64,000 nt of DNA, taken from the NCBI GenBank assembly GCA_009837445.1, contig VXTM01000021.1, forward strand, positions 287,101 to 351,100. Direction: 5' to 3'. This DNA is from Acidimicrobiaceae bacterium. Lineage in GTDB: Bacteria > Actinomycetota > Acidimicrobiia > Acidimicrobiales > Aldehydirespiratoraceae. Each line of letters starts with the position of its first letter. Positions within the stretch are counted from its first letter, which is position 1. The notes beneath the pieces were generated by a model. The model saw only the letters and a list, made by a program, of their open reading frames with translations, had not been told where the DNA came from and made no database searches. Shown one piece after another: positions 47,298-56,428 of this stretch. The translations under genes were made by a program, and so were the position numbers.

Positions 47298-48530
47298 TCA
47301 GTGACGGCTCAGTTCGGAGAACAGCGCCTCGTAGGCTCCCGCGACCGTCTGCGGAGACATGCACCTCTCGACGTAGGCCCGGCCCCGCCGTCCCATGGCG
47401 TCGCGCCCGCCGGGGTCGTCGGCAAGCGTTGCGACCGCGGCATCGAACGCAGGCTGGTCGCCGGGAGCGACCGCGACGCCGCAGCCGGCCTCGTCGATCA
47501 TGCGGGGCAGCTCCGTGTGGGGGTCCACCGACGCCACCACCGGCCGGCCGGCGGCCAGGATCGAGTAGATCTTGGAGGGAACGCTCGAGCGGGCCAGCCC
47601 CTCACGCAACACGACCACATGGATGTCGGCCGAGGCCAACACCTCGTCGAGGCGTTCGGCCGGCTGGTAGCCGACGAACACCACGTTGGGCAGGCCCGCG
47701 GCGGACGCCTCCAGGGCCGGTCGGGCCGAGCCTTCGCCGTTCACCACGAACACGACATCGTCGCGATGGCGGTGGGCGCGTGCCGCGGCCACCAGCAGGT
47801 CGAGGGGCTGCGACAAGCCGACGTTGCCCGCGTACATCACCACGGTCCGGTCTCCCAGTCCGTGTTCGGCCCGGTACGCGGTGTTGCGGCTGCGGGGGCG
47901 GATCCGGGATATGTCGACGAAGTTGGGAATCACTCGCACCGATCCGGACCGGCCAGCGTCGAGCTTGGCGGCCACGTTGGCCCGCATGTCATCCGACAGC
48001 ACGGTCACGGCCGCGGCGCGGTGGTAGATGAACCGCTCAAGGCGGCGGGCCGCGGCCACCAGGCGCCCGCCTCTGATGGCCCCGGTGTCGATGGCTGCGT
48101 CGGGAAAGATGTCCTGCAGGTTGAACACGAGCGGCGCCCGCCAGCGGCGGGCCGCGGCCCAGCCGGCCAGGCCGAGCGTGATCGGCGGCGACATCGCCAG
48201 CACCGCGTCAGGCCGGCCCCGCGCCACGACCGCGGTGGCGGTGGCCAGCGTGGTGAAGCCCGCGAAGCCGGCGGCGCGGGCCGCGACGCTCCCCTTCGCC
48301 GTCGGGAACGGGTGGACCCTGGTGACCCTGACCCCGCCGCGGGCGATCCCCGGTCGCACCGGGCGTCCCCGCCAGTCGGGCTCCACCCGGTGCTGGCGGT
48401 ACCAGGGAAGGGAGGTGACGACCCGGATCTCGTGGCCCCGGCGAGCCAGCTCGGTGACGATGGCGGTCATGACCTCGCCGGTGGGGGCGACGTCGGGGGC
48501 GTAGTGCGGGCAGAGGACGAGCAGCCTCAC
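47298..48530 (-). CDS. Family 4 glycosyltransferase
   Basis: A 410-residue GT4 enzyme of the GT-B fold. The N-terminal half has LVLCPHYAPDVAPTGEVM and LVFNLQDIFPDAA. The C-terminal donor-binding half has VVMYAGNVGLSQPLDLL, GYQPAERLDEVLASADIHVV and SVPSKIYSILAAGRPVVAS. It resembles WbuB- or L-fucosamine-transferase-type enzymes of O-antigen and capsule clusters. The GTG start (48530) overlaps the upstream GT4 stop as GTGA; the longer upstream reading is another frame's shadow. The donor sugar is unknown. Confidence 0.9.
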   Translation of the reverse strand: MRLLVLCPHYAPDVAPTGEVMTAIVTELARRGHEIRVVTSLPWYRQHRVEPDWRGRPVRPGIARGGVRVTRVHPFPTAKGSVAARAAGFAGFTTLATATAVVARGRPDAVLAMSPPITLGLAGWAAARRWRAPLVFNLQDIFPDAAIDTGAIRGGRLVAAARRLERFIYHRAAAVTVLSDDMRANVAAKLDAGRSGSVRVIPNFVDISRIRPRSRNTAYRAEHGLGDRTVVMYAGNVGLSQPLDLLVAAARAHRHRDDVVFVVNGEGSARPALEASAAGLPNVVFVGYQPAERLDEVLASADIHVVVLREGLARSSVPSKIYSILAAGRPVVASVDPHTELPRMIDEAGCGVAVAPGDQPAFDAAVATLADDPGGRDAMGRRGRAYVERCMSPQTVAGAYEALFSELSRH

Positions 48531-49675
48531 TGGGCCGGCTCCACGGCGCGACCGGCCGCGGCCCGCCAGGCCTCCAGCAGCCGGCTGGCCGCCCGCTCGG
48601 GAGCGAAGTCCGCGGCCCGGGACAGGCCCCGGTCCACCTGCTCGCGGATCCGGGATGATCCCGACTGCGCCTCGGACAGCGCATCGACCCATCCGTCGAC
48701 GTCGTCGGGATCGACGAGGATGCCGCACTCGCCCACCACCTCCGGGAGCGCGGTCGTGTTGGCGGCGATGACCGGGGTTCCCGACTGCATCGCCTCCAGC
48801 ACCGGCAGGCCGAAGCCTTCGTAGCGCGACGGGAAGGCGACCGCGCTGGCGTCGGCCATCAGGGAGGCGAGCCTGGCGTCGTCCACCCATCCCAGGTGCA
48901 CCACGCCGGGAGTGCGGGCTACTTGCTCGGCGACCTGAGGGTGGGCACGGCCTCCGGCCCCCGTAAGCACCAGCTGGACGTCGCGGTGGCGGGCCCGGAC
49001 GGCCGCGTGGGCCGCCAGGAGGGTGGCGTGGTTCTTGTGGGGATATGTGGCCGCCGGGTACAGCACGAAGGGCTGCTTGACAGGACTCCCGAACGGTTCG
49101 GCCACGGACCCTGTCGCGCCGGTTGAGGATCGGGGGCGGGCGTAGGTGGGCGGCACCACCCGGATGCGCCCAGCCGGCACCGACAGCCGTTCCGACAGCC
49201 GGTCGGCCACCCACTGCGACGGCACGGTCACCAGGTCGGCGGAGCGAACGCTGCGGGGCAGGGCCCAACCGAGATACCGGCGCTTCATCGCCGAGAAATT
49301 GGCGGGAAGGTCCAGCGGCTGTATGTCATGGACCGTCAGCACCGACACGCCGGACCGTCGAGCCGGGAGCCGGCCGCCGAAGTGGTGCACGATGTCGAAC
49401 CCGGACGACAGGCGGGCCAGCCAGGTCGACTCGACCACGGCCCGCCGCACCCGGCTGTCGGGCCGCCAAGAGGCCTCATGCCAAGCCGGCCAGCCCAACT
49501 CCGGATGAGCGGCTCGCACTCCCGCCATGGACGCCAGCTCCAGCTCCACGGCCGGGGCCTGATCCGGGATCTGCGACGCCACCGCAGCCAGCAGCCTGGT
49601 GGCGTAGGGCTCGGCCCCTCCCACCTGTGCGGGCACCACCGAGCACAGGTTCGCCAGCACCCGCAGATCCGTCAC
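48527..49675 (-). CDS. Family 4 glycosyltransferase
   Basis: A GT4 enzyme of 382 residues if started at the GTG (49675, GAGG eight bases upstream), or 392 from the ATG at 49705, which overlaps the previous gene by 20 bases. It shows NLCSVVPAQVGGAEPYATRLL, VLTVHDIQPLDLP, VVPPTYARP, FVLYPAATYPHKNHATLL and FPSRYEGFGLPVLEAMQSGTPV with the E-x7-E signature, typical of mannosyl- or rhamnosyltransferases. It is the middle member of three GT4 genes in a row. The donor sugar is unknown. Confidence 0.9.
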   Translation of the reverse strand: MTDLRVLANLCSVVPAQVGGAEPYATRLLAAVASQIPDQAPAVELELASMAGVRAAHPELGWPAWHEASWRPDSRVRRAVVESTWLARLSSGFDIVHHFGGRLPARRSGVSVLTVHDIQPLDLPANFSAMKRRYLGWALPRSVRSADLVTVPSQWVADRLSERLSVPAGRIRVVPPTYARPRSSTGATGSVAEPFGSPVKQPFVLYPAATYPHKNHATLLAAHAAVRARHRDVQLVLTGAGGRAHPQVAEQVARTPGVVHLGWVDDARLASLMADASAVAFPSRYEGFGLPVLEAMQSGTPVIAANTTALPEVVGECGILVDPDDVDGWVDALSEAQSGSSRIREQVDRGLSRAADFAPERAASRLLEAWRAAAGRAVEPAQ

Positions 49676-49685
49676 CGCGCCCGCC

Positions 49686-50780
49686 TCACCCGCCGGCCTC
49701 CTCATAGGCGCTCCGCACGCCGGCCGCGGTGGCGCTCCAACTGAACGCCGAGGCCCGGGTCCGGGCCGCGGCAGAGCGCCGGGAGTGCTCCGCGTCGTCG
49801 TCCACCACCGCGTCGACGGCCGCGGCGAGCGCCTCGACGTCGGTCGGGTCCACCACCGACGCCGGGTCGGCGCACACCTCCTCGGTGGCGGTTCCGGCGC
49901 TGGTCACCACGGGCGTGCCCTGAGCCATGGCCTCCAGGACGGGCAGTCCGAAGCCCTCCATCAGGCTCGGGTAGACGAACACCCTGGCTGCGGCGTACAG
50001 CGCGGGCAGGTCCCGCTGGGGGACGAAGCCGAGGCGGATCACCTTGCAGGCCGCGCCGGCAACCAGCTCGGCCGCGTCGAGGCCCCAGCCGTCGGGGCCG
50101 GCCAGCACCAGCGGTACGGCGGTGGAGGTGCGCTCCGCGGCGCGCAGCAGCCCGGTCAGGTTCTTACGGGGCTCCGCGGTGCCGACCCACAGCGCGAAGA
50201 CCTCAGGCAGGCGGTAGCGCGCCCGCATCGCCTCGACCTCGGCGGCCCCGGCCGTGACCGCGGCGGCCGCCAGCGGCACGACCCGGATCCGCTCCGGCTC
50301 GACGCCGTGAGCGCGCAGGTCGTCTGCAGTTGCGTGGGACGGCGCTATCACCACCGCGGCCTGGGCCCGGGCCAAATGGAACCCCCGGGTGGCGAAGCGC
50401 ACACCGCGGCGGGTGAACCACTCCGGCCGGCTCAGGAAGGCCAGGTCGTTGACGGTCACGACCAGCCCGGCCCGGCCCGGCGGGGGCACCACTCCCCCGG
50501 TGGCGTGGACCACGTCCACCGGTCCGGCCAGGCGCTGGACCGACGGCGACCGCAGGCGGTGCCAGGCGTCATAGAGAGCCCTCCGGGGCAGCGGCGCGTG
50601 ACGGACCGGAATCGAAGGACCAAGCCCGTCCGCCGGTGGGTGGCGGTGGCGGGCCGCAATGCCCACCAGGTCGACGTCGCCCCGTGCGGCCAGCGCGTCG
50701 AGGGTGCGGGCCGCGGCGACCGCGGTACCCCCCGGCACCCGATGCCAGCACTGCTCCACCACCGCGGCCACGCGAATCAT
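49686..50780 (-). CDS. Family 4 glycosyltransferase
   Basis: A 364-residue GT4 enzyme. It starts MIRVAAVVEQCWHRVPGGT and has VVTVNDLAFLSRPEWF, the basic APSHATADDLRAHG loop, FALWVGTAEPRKNLTGLL and YPSLMEGFGLPVLEAMAQG with the E-x7-E motif. It belongs to the mannosyl/rhamnosyltransferase-like branch and is a distant paralog of the other two GT4 enzymes in this operon. The ATG at 50780 is chosen from family alignment. It lies 46 bases downstream of ugd. Confidence 0.9.
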   Translation of the reverse strand: MIRVAAVVEQCWHRVPGGTAVAAARTLDALAARGDVDLVGIAARHRHPPADGLGPSIPVRHAPLPRRALYDAWHRLRSPSVQRLAGPVDVVHATGGVVPPPGRAGLVVTVNDLAFLSRPEWFTRRGVRFATRGFHLARAQAAVVIAPSHATADDLRAHGVEPERIRVVPLAAAAVTAGAAEVEAMRARYRLPEVFALWVGTAEPRKNLTGLLRAAERTSTAVPLVLAGPDGWGLDAAELVAGAACKVIRLGFVPQRDLPALYAAARVFVYPSLMEGFGLPVLEAMAQGTPVVTSAGTATEEVCADPASVVDPTDVEALAAAVDAVVDDDAEHSRRSAAARTRASAFSWSATAAGVRSAYEEAGG

Positions 50781-50826
50781 TGGGCCGAGTCTCCCACGCG
50801 AGGAACCGACATTCGCGGCCGGCGCG

Positions 50827-52149
50827 CTAGTCGTTGTCGCCGCGCAGGCCGAGCCCGCTGTAGGTGAAGCCGAGGCGCTCCAGTGCAGCCCGGTCCAGCA
50901 TGTTGCGGGCGTCAACCACATGGCGCTGGGCCATGACGCCGGCGATCCGGGCGAAGTCGAGCCGGCGGAACTCGTCCCACTCGGTTGCCACCACCAGCGC
51001 GGAGGCCTGGTCACAGGCCGTGTAGGCGTCGCCAGTGATCGAGATGCCGGCGGCCTCGGCGGCCGGGCTGGCCGAGACCGCAGGATCGAAGGCCCGGACG
51101 GCCGCGCCGGCGGCGGTCAACCGTCGGGCGATCTCGAGGGCGGGCGAGTCCCGGGTGTCGTCGGTACCGGCCTTGAAGGCCAGACCGAACAGCGCGATCC
51201 GGGCGCCGTCTATCCGCACCCGGCGGGCCACCTTGTCGACGATCCTGTCGAACTGCTCGTCGTTGGCAGCCACCACGCTGCGCAGCAGCCTGTAGTCGTA
51301 ACCGGCCTCCGCGGCTGCGGCGACGAGGGCTCTGGTGTCCTTGGGCAGGCACGAACCGCCCCAGCCCGGTCCGGGCCTCAAGTATTCGCGCCCTATACGG
51401 GGGTCGTAGCCCATGCCGGCGAGCACGTCGTTCACGTCGGCACCCACCGCTTCGCACAGGGCTGCCACAGAGTTCGTGAACGACAGCTTCATGGCCAGGA
51501 ACGCGTTGGCGGCGTACTTGGTGGTCTCCGCGGAGGCGAGGTCGGTGATCAGCATCGGCGCGTCGAGCCCGGCGAACAGGCCGGCTACCCGCTCGGCGAC
51601 GGAGGCGTCGTCGGCTCCCACCACAACCCGGGCCGGATTGAGGAAATCGCTCACCGCCGACCCCTGGCGCAGGAACTCAGGATTCGAGGCCACCGCAACA
51701 TCGGCGCGGCCCAGGACCCGGTGCAGCATCGCCGCGGTTCCCGCCGGCGCTGTGGACTTGTTCACCACCACTGCTCCCGGCTTCAGGTTCGGACCGATCT
51801 CGGAGGCGGCGGCCTCTAGGTAGCTGAGGTCGGTGCCGCCCTGCGAGTTCGACGGTGTGGGAACGCACAGGTATACGAAGTCGGCCCTGGCTGCCGCCTC
51901 GGCGGAGCCCAGGACGAAGGAGAGCCGATCGGCGTCCAGGCCGGACTGCACCAGACCGGCCAGCCCGGGCTCGCGAATCGGAACCTCACCCCGCTGCAGC
52001 GCGGCGATCCTGGTGCCGTCGACGTCGGTGCAGATGACCCGGTGGCCGAGCTCGGCCAGACATGCCGCAGTGGTGAGCCCCACATAACCGGCCCCGATAA
52101 CGGCGATCACTGCCAGCGGGCCGGACCCGTCGACGCCGTCGGCACCCAT
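50827..52149 (-). CDS. ugd: UDP-glucose/GDP-mannose 6-dehydrogenase family protein
   Basis: A 440-residue NAD-dependent sugar-nucleotide dehydrogenase: N-terminal VIGAGYVGLTTAACLAELGH, CVPTPSNSQGGTDLSYL, SNPEFLRQGSAVSDFLNP, the catalytic thiol Cys267 in WGGSCLPKDT, and C-terminal LAFKAGTDDTRDSPALEIA. It oxidises the C6 alcohol of UDP-glucose to UDP-glucuronate in two steps; GDP-mannose or UDP-ManNAc cannot be excluded, and the latter would pair with the WecB-like gene at 61334. The ATG at 52149 is preferred to the adjacent GTG. It follows the LCP gene. Confidence 0.9.
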   Translation of the reverse strand: MGADGVDGSGPLAVIAVIGAGYVGLTTAACLAELGHRVICTDVDGTRIAALQRGEVPIREPGLAGLVQSGLDADRLSFVLGSAEAAARADFVYLCVPTPSNSQGGTDLSYLEAAASEIGPNLKPGAVVVNKSTAPAGTAAMLHRVLGRADVAVASNPEFLRQGSAVSDFLNPARVVVGADDASVAERVAGLFAGLDAPMLITDLASAETTKYAANAFLAMKLSFTNSVAALCEAVGADVNDVLAGMGYDPRIGREYLRPGPGWGGSCLPKDTRALVAAAAEAGYDYRLLRSVVAANDEQFDRIVDKVARRVRIDGARIALFGLAFKAGTDDTRDSPALEIARRLTAAGAAVRAFDPAVSASPAAEAAGISITGDAYTACDQASALVVATEWDEFRRLDFARIAGVMAQRHVVDARNMLDRAALERLGFTYSGLGLRGDND

Positions 52150-52165
52150 CACCGGTCCGCCCGGA

Positions 52166-53752
52166 TCAGCTGCACGACTCTCCCTCCGGCGGGCGGCCCT
52201 GGATTACAGGCGGCCCCGAGTCGGGATCCTGCGACTGAGCGGCCAGCGCTAGAAGGTCACCGGTCGCGGTAGCCAGCGCCGGTGACGGTGACACGGCGCT
52301 GGCCGCACCCGCCGGAGCGAGCGCGTTGCCCGTGGGGATGGCCACCGGCGCGAATCCGGCATCCGGGTCGGGCAGCACCGGCGGGCGGCCGCGGGCTTGC
52401 ACCTGGGCCCGCACCTCGGCCATCGGCGCCTGGAACACGAAGTGGATTCCGCCGTAGTCGGAGCCGAGGACCACCACCACGCCGTCCACCCGCTCATCCT
52501 CGACGACGTACGGCACCGGGTCCAGGTACCGGGCCACCGTCATGGCCTCGGCCCAGTCGGCAGGACCGTGCAGCACCACGGTCTCACCGATGTCGGGGGA
52601 AGCCATCGAGTCCAGAACCTCGAAGCCCTCGCCGGCGAGCCTCTCGGCCGCGTCGTCCCGGAAGATCTCGTGGTAGCCGGCGATCGTCAACGACACCTCC
52701 GAGGGCCTGACCGAGTCGGCTGAGCCCCTGAAGATCTCCAGCAACGGGGCGTTCGCGCCCTTGTAGGCGGCCTCGCCCTTGTAGGTGCCGTCAGGGTGCC
52801 ACACGGTGTACACCTCGAGCCGTTCACGCTGCAGGTTCTCGGGATTGAAGTCGGCGAAGGCCTCACCCAGGGCGATCAGCTCCGCCAGTGTCAGATCCTG
52901 GTCAAGCGTCAGGCTCCCGGAGGCGGCATCGAGCAGCTCGACCATGGTGGAGGGATTGCGGGCCCCCCGGTTGATGGCCCGATCCAGGGCCAGCACGAGG
53001 AAGTCCTGCTGCCGCTTGATGCGGGTGAAGTCGTCCCCGCCGGTGATCCTCCAGCGGCCGTCGATCAGTTCGGTGTAGCGGCGGCTGCGGACATAGTGCA
53101 GGGCTTGCTCGCCGTCGAGCACATGGCAGCCGGGCTCGGCGATGCTGAACGCCAGCCTGGTGTCACGCACCGGGTGATCGAACCACACCGGAACGCCGCC
53201 GAGCGTGTCGACAACCTCCCGGAATCCGGCCAGGTTGACCTCCACGTAGTGATTGATCTCGACATCGAACATCGATGTCACGGTGGCGACAAGCATCTCG
53301 GCGCCACCGATGTACAGCGCGGAGGTGATCCGGTTGTCCTGCGCCCCCGGGATCTCGGCCCACAGATCCCGCGGGATCGACAGAACCCACGCCGACCCGG
53401 ACACCGGATCGAGATGCACCAGCATGATGGTGTCGGCCAGACTCCTGCCGGTGGGGTCGACGACGCGGCCGTGCACTACCGGGTCGTCGGGGTCGAGCCC
53501 GAGCGCGCTGTCGGTCCCTACGATCAGGAAGTTGACGGGCTCACCCGGCTCGGTGTCGGTTCGCAACAGCGGGTCCTCGCCGTACTGGCCGGTGCCAACG
53601 ATGACCACCCGGTCGACCTCTCTCCAGACCTCCTCCACATGCTCGGCCAGGTCGGCGAGCCACACCGCGCCGACGATGACGCCCAGACAAGCGACCGCCA
53701 CGAGGCGCTGCGGCCAAGTGCGCCGCAGCACCACATCGCGTCCGTCGGTCAC
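52166..53752 (-). CDS. LytR-CpsA-Psr (LCP) family glycopolymer transferase
   Basis: A 528-residue protein with a short basic N-terminus, a membrane helix at about 15-34, and an extracytoplasmic LCP domain: NFLIVGTDSAL, DTIMLVHLDP, VLSIPRDLWAEIPG, the GGVPVWFDHPVRD region, LDGEQALHYVRSRR and the late RIKRQQDF. The Arg and Asp residues are those that bind the polyprenyl pyrophosphate. A LytR C-terminal-type domain (about 380-460, with ERLAGEGFEVLD) follows, then a Ser/Ala-rich tail. It probably ligates the glycopolymer made in this region to peptidoglycan or arabinogalactan-like wall. GTG start eight bases after TACGCT. Confidence 0.92.
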   Translation of the reverse strand: MTDGRDVVLRRTWPQRLVAVACLGVIVGAVWLADLAEHVEEVWREVDRVVIVGTGQYGEDPLLRTDTEPGEPVNFLIVGTDSALGLDPDDPVVHGRVVDPTGRSLADTIMLVHLDPVSGSAWVLSIPRDLWAEIPGAQDNRITSALYIGGAEMLVATVTSMFDVEINHYVEVNLAGFREVVDTLGGVPVWFDHPVRDTRLAFSIAEPGCHVLDGEQALHYVRSRRYTELIDGRWRITGGDDFTRIKRQQDFLVLALDRAINRGARNPSTMVELLDAASGSLTLDQDLTLAELIALGEAFADFNPENLQRERLEVYTVWHPDGTYKGEAAYKGANAPLLEIFRGSADSVRPSEVSLTIAGYHEIFRDDAAERLAGEGFEVLDSMASPDIGETVVLHGPADWAEAMTVARYLDPVPYVVEDERVDGVVVVLGSDYGGIHFVFQAPMAEVRAQVQARGRPPVLPDPDAGFAPVAIPTGNALAPAGAASAVSPSPALATATGDLLALAAQSQDPDSGPPVIQGRPPEGESCS

Positions 53753-53760
53753 AGCGCGCC

Positions 53761-53766
53761 AGCGTA
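53761..53766 (-). promoter_or_regulatory. Candidate -10 (TACGCT) of the LCP-ugd-GT4-manC-galE operon
   Basis: TACGCT on the minus strand lies eight bases before the LCP gene's GTG, with no ribosome-binding site. It would drive a run of eight same-strand genes down to galE. Confidence 0.4.
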
Positions 53767-53802
53767 CCGGCGGCGTCTTGGCCTATTGAGCAGGAGACAC
53801 TC

Positions 53803-54606
53803 TTAACGAAGGTGGATGACGTCGCCGGCGTCAATGCGAAAATCCCGATGACCGGAGGACACCAGCAGACGTCCGGCGCCGTCGATCTGTTGGGCGACCC
53901 CCTCCACCGAGGTGCCGTCCGCGAGCTCGACACGGACGTTGCGTCCGATGGTCGCCGACGCGGCCCTGAGTTCTCTGCGGGCCCGGGCGGGATCGGCGAG
54001 ATAGCGGCCGAGCCCGTCGAGCAGCCAGGCCAGTACCTCGTCGCGGGATGCTCCCGCCCCGGCCTGGGCCAGCGATACCGCACCCGGCTCCGGCGGTGCG
54101 GCCGCGACGTTCAGGCCCAGGCCCACCACCACCACCGGCGGCTCGCCGTCGACGATCTCCGATAGGACGCCGGCCAGCTTCCCGGCGACGCCGGGGCCCT
54201 CCAGCAGTAGGTCGTTGGGCCACTTGGCCCGGACCTCGGCAGCCGAGTCGTCGAGGGCGCCGGCCGCGGCGGCCAGCGCAGCGGCGGACACCGCGGCGGC
54301 GCGGTCGGAGGCCTCGGCGACCGTGGCCGGCAGCCGGAAGCTCACCAGCAGCGATGCCTCCGGGGAACCCGCGGCGGCGGCATCGACCCAGCGCCGGCCC
54401 AAGCGTCCCTTTCCCGCGGTCTGGTGGTCGGCCACCAGGACGGCCGGCGTCCTGTCCCCTCGACGGGCCCCCGAGGCCAGATCGTCGTTGGTGGAGCCGG
54501 TCGAGGCCGTGTGCAGCAGGGACCCGAGGCCCGCTCGCAGGGCCGCCGCGGAACTGAGCGGCAGCCGGTCCGGCGCCGGCGCCGCCGGGGTTGTCGGGGA
54601 CTCCAT
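53803..54606 (-). CDS. birA: Biotin-[acetyl-CoA-carboxylase] ligase
   Basis: A protein of 267 residues from the ATG at 54606, or 270 from the ATG at 54615. It has the biotin-binding ASTGSTNDDL, the glycine-rich loop ADHQTAGKGRLGRRW, the catalytic KWPNDLLL and the GVLSEI and VVVGLGLNVA segments. The small C-terminal SH3-like domain ends with the IDAGDVIHLR segment. No N-terminal DNA-binding domain exists, so it is a class I, ligase-only BirA. It would biotinylate the carrier domain encoded by the divergent gene 40-50 bases away. A CAGAAT hexamer lies seven bases before the ATG at 54606. Confidence 0.92.
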   Translation of the reverse strand: MESPTTPAAPAPDRLPLSSAAALRAGLGSLLHTASTGSTNDDLASGARRGDRTPAVLVADHQTAGKGRLGRRWVDAAAAGSPEASLLVSFRLPATVAEASDRAAAVSAAALAAAAGALDDSAAEVRAKWPNDLLLEGPGVAGKLAGVLSEIVDGEPPVVVVGLGLNVAAAPPEPGAVSLAQAGAGASRDEVLAWLLDGLGRYLADPARARRELRAASATIGRNVRVELADGTSVEGVAQQIDGAGRLLVSSGHRDFRIDAGDVIHLR

Positions 54607-54655
54607 ATGGAGCATTCTGTGCGATCCGGGCCGCGATCGGCTATCCAATGACCTC

Positions 54656-56410
54656 GTGTTCTCGAAGGTTCTCGTAGCAAACCGGGGTGAGATAGCGGTC
54701 CGGGTGATCCGGGCCTGCCGGGAAATGGGCGTCACCGTGGCGGCCGTCTACTCCGACGAGGACCGCGACGCGATGCACGTGCGTCTCGCCGACGAGGCCT
54801 ACGCGCTGGGTGGCTCGGCCGCGGCCGAGAGCTACCTGCGGACCGATTCACTCATCGCCGCCGTGGAGCGCAGCGGCGCCGACGCCGTGCATCCCGGCTA
54901 CGGATTCTTCAGCGAGAACGCCGACTTCGCCCGGGCGGTTACCGCCCGCGGGGTTGCCTTCATCGGCCCGCCGCCCGCGGCGATCGAGGTCATGGGGGAC
55001 AAGATCTCGGCTCGGGGCGCGGCGGTCAAGTCCGGGGTGGCTCCGGTGCCGGGCACCACCGAGCCCGTCGTCGATCCGGTCCAGGTCGAGGCGTTCGGCT
55101 CGGCGCACGGCTGGCCGGTGGCGGTCAAGGCCGCCTACGGCGGGGGCGGCCGGGGCATGAAGGTCGTGGCCACGGCCGCGGAGGCGGCCGCCGCGGTGGA
55201 GTCGGCCCAGCGGGAGGCGCTCGCCTATTTCGGGCGCGACGAGCTGTACATGGAGCGCTACTTCGACCGGGCCCGCCATGTCGAGGTGCAGGTCCTCGCC
55301 GACGCCCACGGCAACTGCGTGCACCTGGGCACCCGGGACTGCTCCGCACAGCGCCGCCATCAGAAGCTCATTGAGGAGGCGCCCGCGCCCGACATCGATC
55401 CTGCGGTGCTGTCGGCGATGGGCGAGGCCGCGGTGGCGGTGGCCCGCGGCTGCGGGTACATCAACGCAGGCACCGTCGAGTTCCTCTACGCCGACGGCGA
55501 GTTCTACTACCTGGAGATGAACACGAGGCTTCAGGTCGAGCATCCGGTCACCGAGATCGTGACCGGCATCGACCTCGTGGAGCAGCAACTCCGGATCGCG
55601 GCCGGCGAGCCGATCGACTTCACCCAGGAGGACATCACGATGTCCGGCTGCTCGATCGAGATCCGGGTCAACGCCGAGGATCCCGCCGGGGGCGCCTTCC
55701 TCCCCTGTCCGGGACCCATCACCGGTCTGCGCCCCGCCCAGGGTCCCGGCATCCGGTGGGACGGCGGCTACGAGGCCGGCGACACGGTCAGCCAGTACTA
55801 CGACAACCTCATCGGGAAACTCGTCGTCTGGGGCCGCGACCGCAACACCGCCGTTTCCCGATGCCTGCGAGCCCTGTCCGAGATGCAGGTCGACGGGGTG
55901 GCCACGACCATCCCGGCCGCGCAGGCCATCCTGGCCCATCCGGACTTCGCGGCCGTGACCCATTCGACGCGGTGGGTGGAGGAACAGCTCGACCTGACTG
56001 CCGTCGGAGGTCGCCCGGCGGCCGACGACGCCGGCGCGGATGCCCGCGGGACCGGCGTGCGCCGCACCGTCGACGTGGAGGTCGAGGGCAAGCTCTTCAA
56101 CGTGGCGTTGTGGGCACCAGACACCGCCGGCGGCGACAACAACCGGCCCAGCGCGGCGCGGCGGCGGTCCCGGGGGCCGTCGGGTGTGGGCACTGGCGCG
56201 GCTGAGGTCACCGTCCCGATGCAGGGCACGATCGTGAAGCTCCTGGTGCAGGTGGGCGACGAGGTGGAGGCGGGCGAGCCGGTGGCCGTGCTCGAGGCGA
56301 TGAAGATGGAGAACAACATCGCGGCCGGCCGTTCCGGGACCGTCGCCGAGATCCGGGTGCAGGTGGGGGACTCGGTGGGAGGCGGAGACACCATCGCAGT
56401 CATCGGCTGA
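54656..56410 (+). CDS. Biotin carboxylase with biotin carboxyl carrier domain (acyl-CoA carboxylase alpha subunit)
   Basis: A 584-residue fused subunit. The biotin carboxylase part has LVANRGEIAVRVIRACREMG, HPGYGFFSENADFA, AAYGGGGRGMKVV, the CSAQRRHQKLIEEAPAP active-site region and EMNTRLQVEHPVTE. The C-terminal biotin carrier has VLEAMKMEN with biotinyl Lys550. It carboxylates biotin with bicarbonate and ATP; a separate carboxyltransferase beta subunit, not found here, sets specificity for acetyl- or propionyl-CoA. The GTG at 54656 gives the conserved FSKVLVANRGE start. No ribosome-binding site is seen. Confidence 0.94.
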   Translation: MFSKVLVANRGEIAVRVIRACREMGVTVAAVYSDEDRDAMHVRLADEAYALGGSAAAESYLRTDSLIAAVERSGADAVHPGYGFFSENADFARAVTARGVAFIGPPPAAIEVMGDKISARGAAVKSGVAPVPGTTEPVVDPVQVEAFGSAHGWPVAVKAAYGGGGRGMKVVATAAEAAAAVESAQREALAYFGRDELYMERYFDRARHVEVQVLADAHGNCVHLGTRDCSAQRRHQKLIEEAPAPDIDPAVLSAMGEAAVAVARGCGYINAGTVEFLYADGEFYYLEMNTRLQVEHPVTEIVTGIDLVEQQLRIAAGEPIDFTQEDITMSGCSIEIRVNAEDPAGGAFLPCPGPITGLRPAQGPGIRWDGGYEAGDTVSQYYDNLIGKLVVWGRDRNTAVSRCLRALSEMQVDGVATTIPAAQAILAHPDFAAVTHSTRWVEEQLDLTAVGGRPAADDAGADARGTGVRRTVDVEVEGKLFNVALWAPDTAGGDNNRPSAARRRSRGPSGVGTGAAEVTVPMQGTIVKLLVQVGDEVEAGEPVAVLEAMKMENNIAAGRSGTVAEIRVQVGDSVGGGDTIAVIG

Positions 56411-56428
56411 ATGGACGGCTGAATGGAC
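56405..56428 (+). repeat. 12-bp tandem duplication at a stop/start junction
   Basis: GGCTGAATGGAC is repeated head to tail (56405-56416, 56417-56428). Each copy contains a TGA directly followed by ATG. The result is the carboxylase stop, a three-codon ATG-GAC-GGC-TGA mini-frame, and then the true ATG (56423) of the next gene. Confidence 0.85.
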
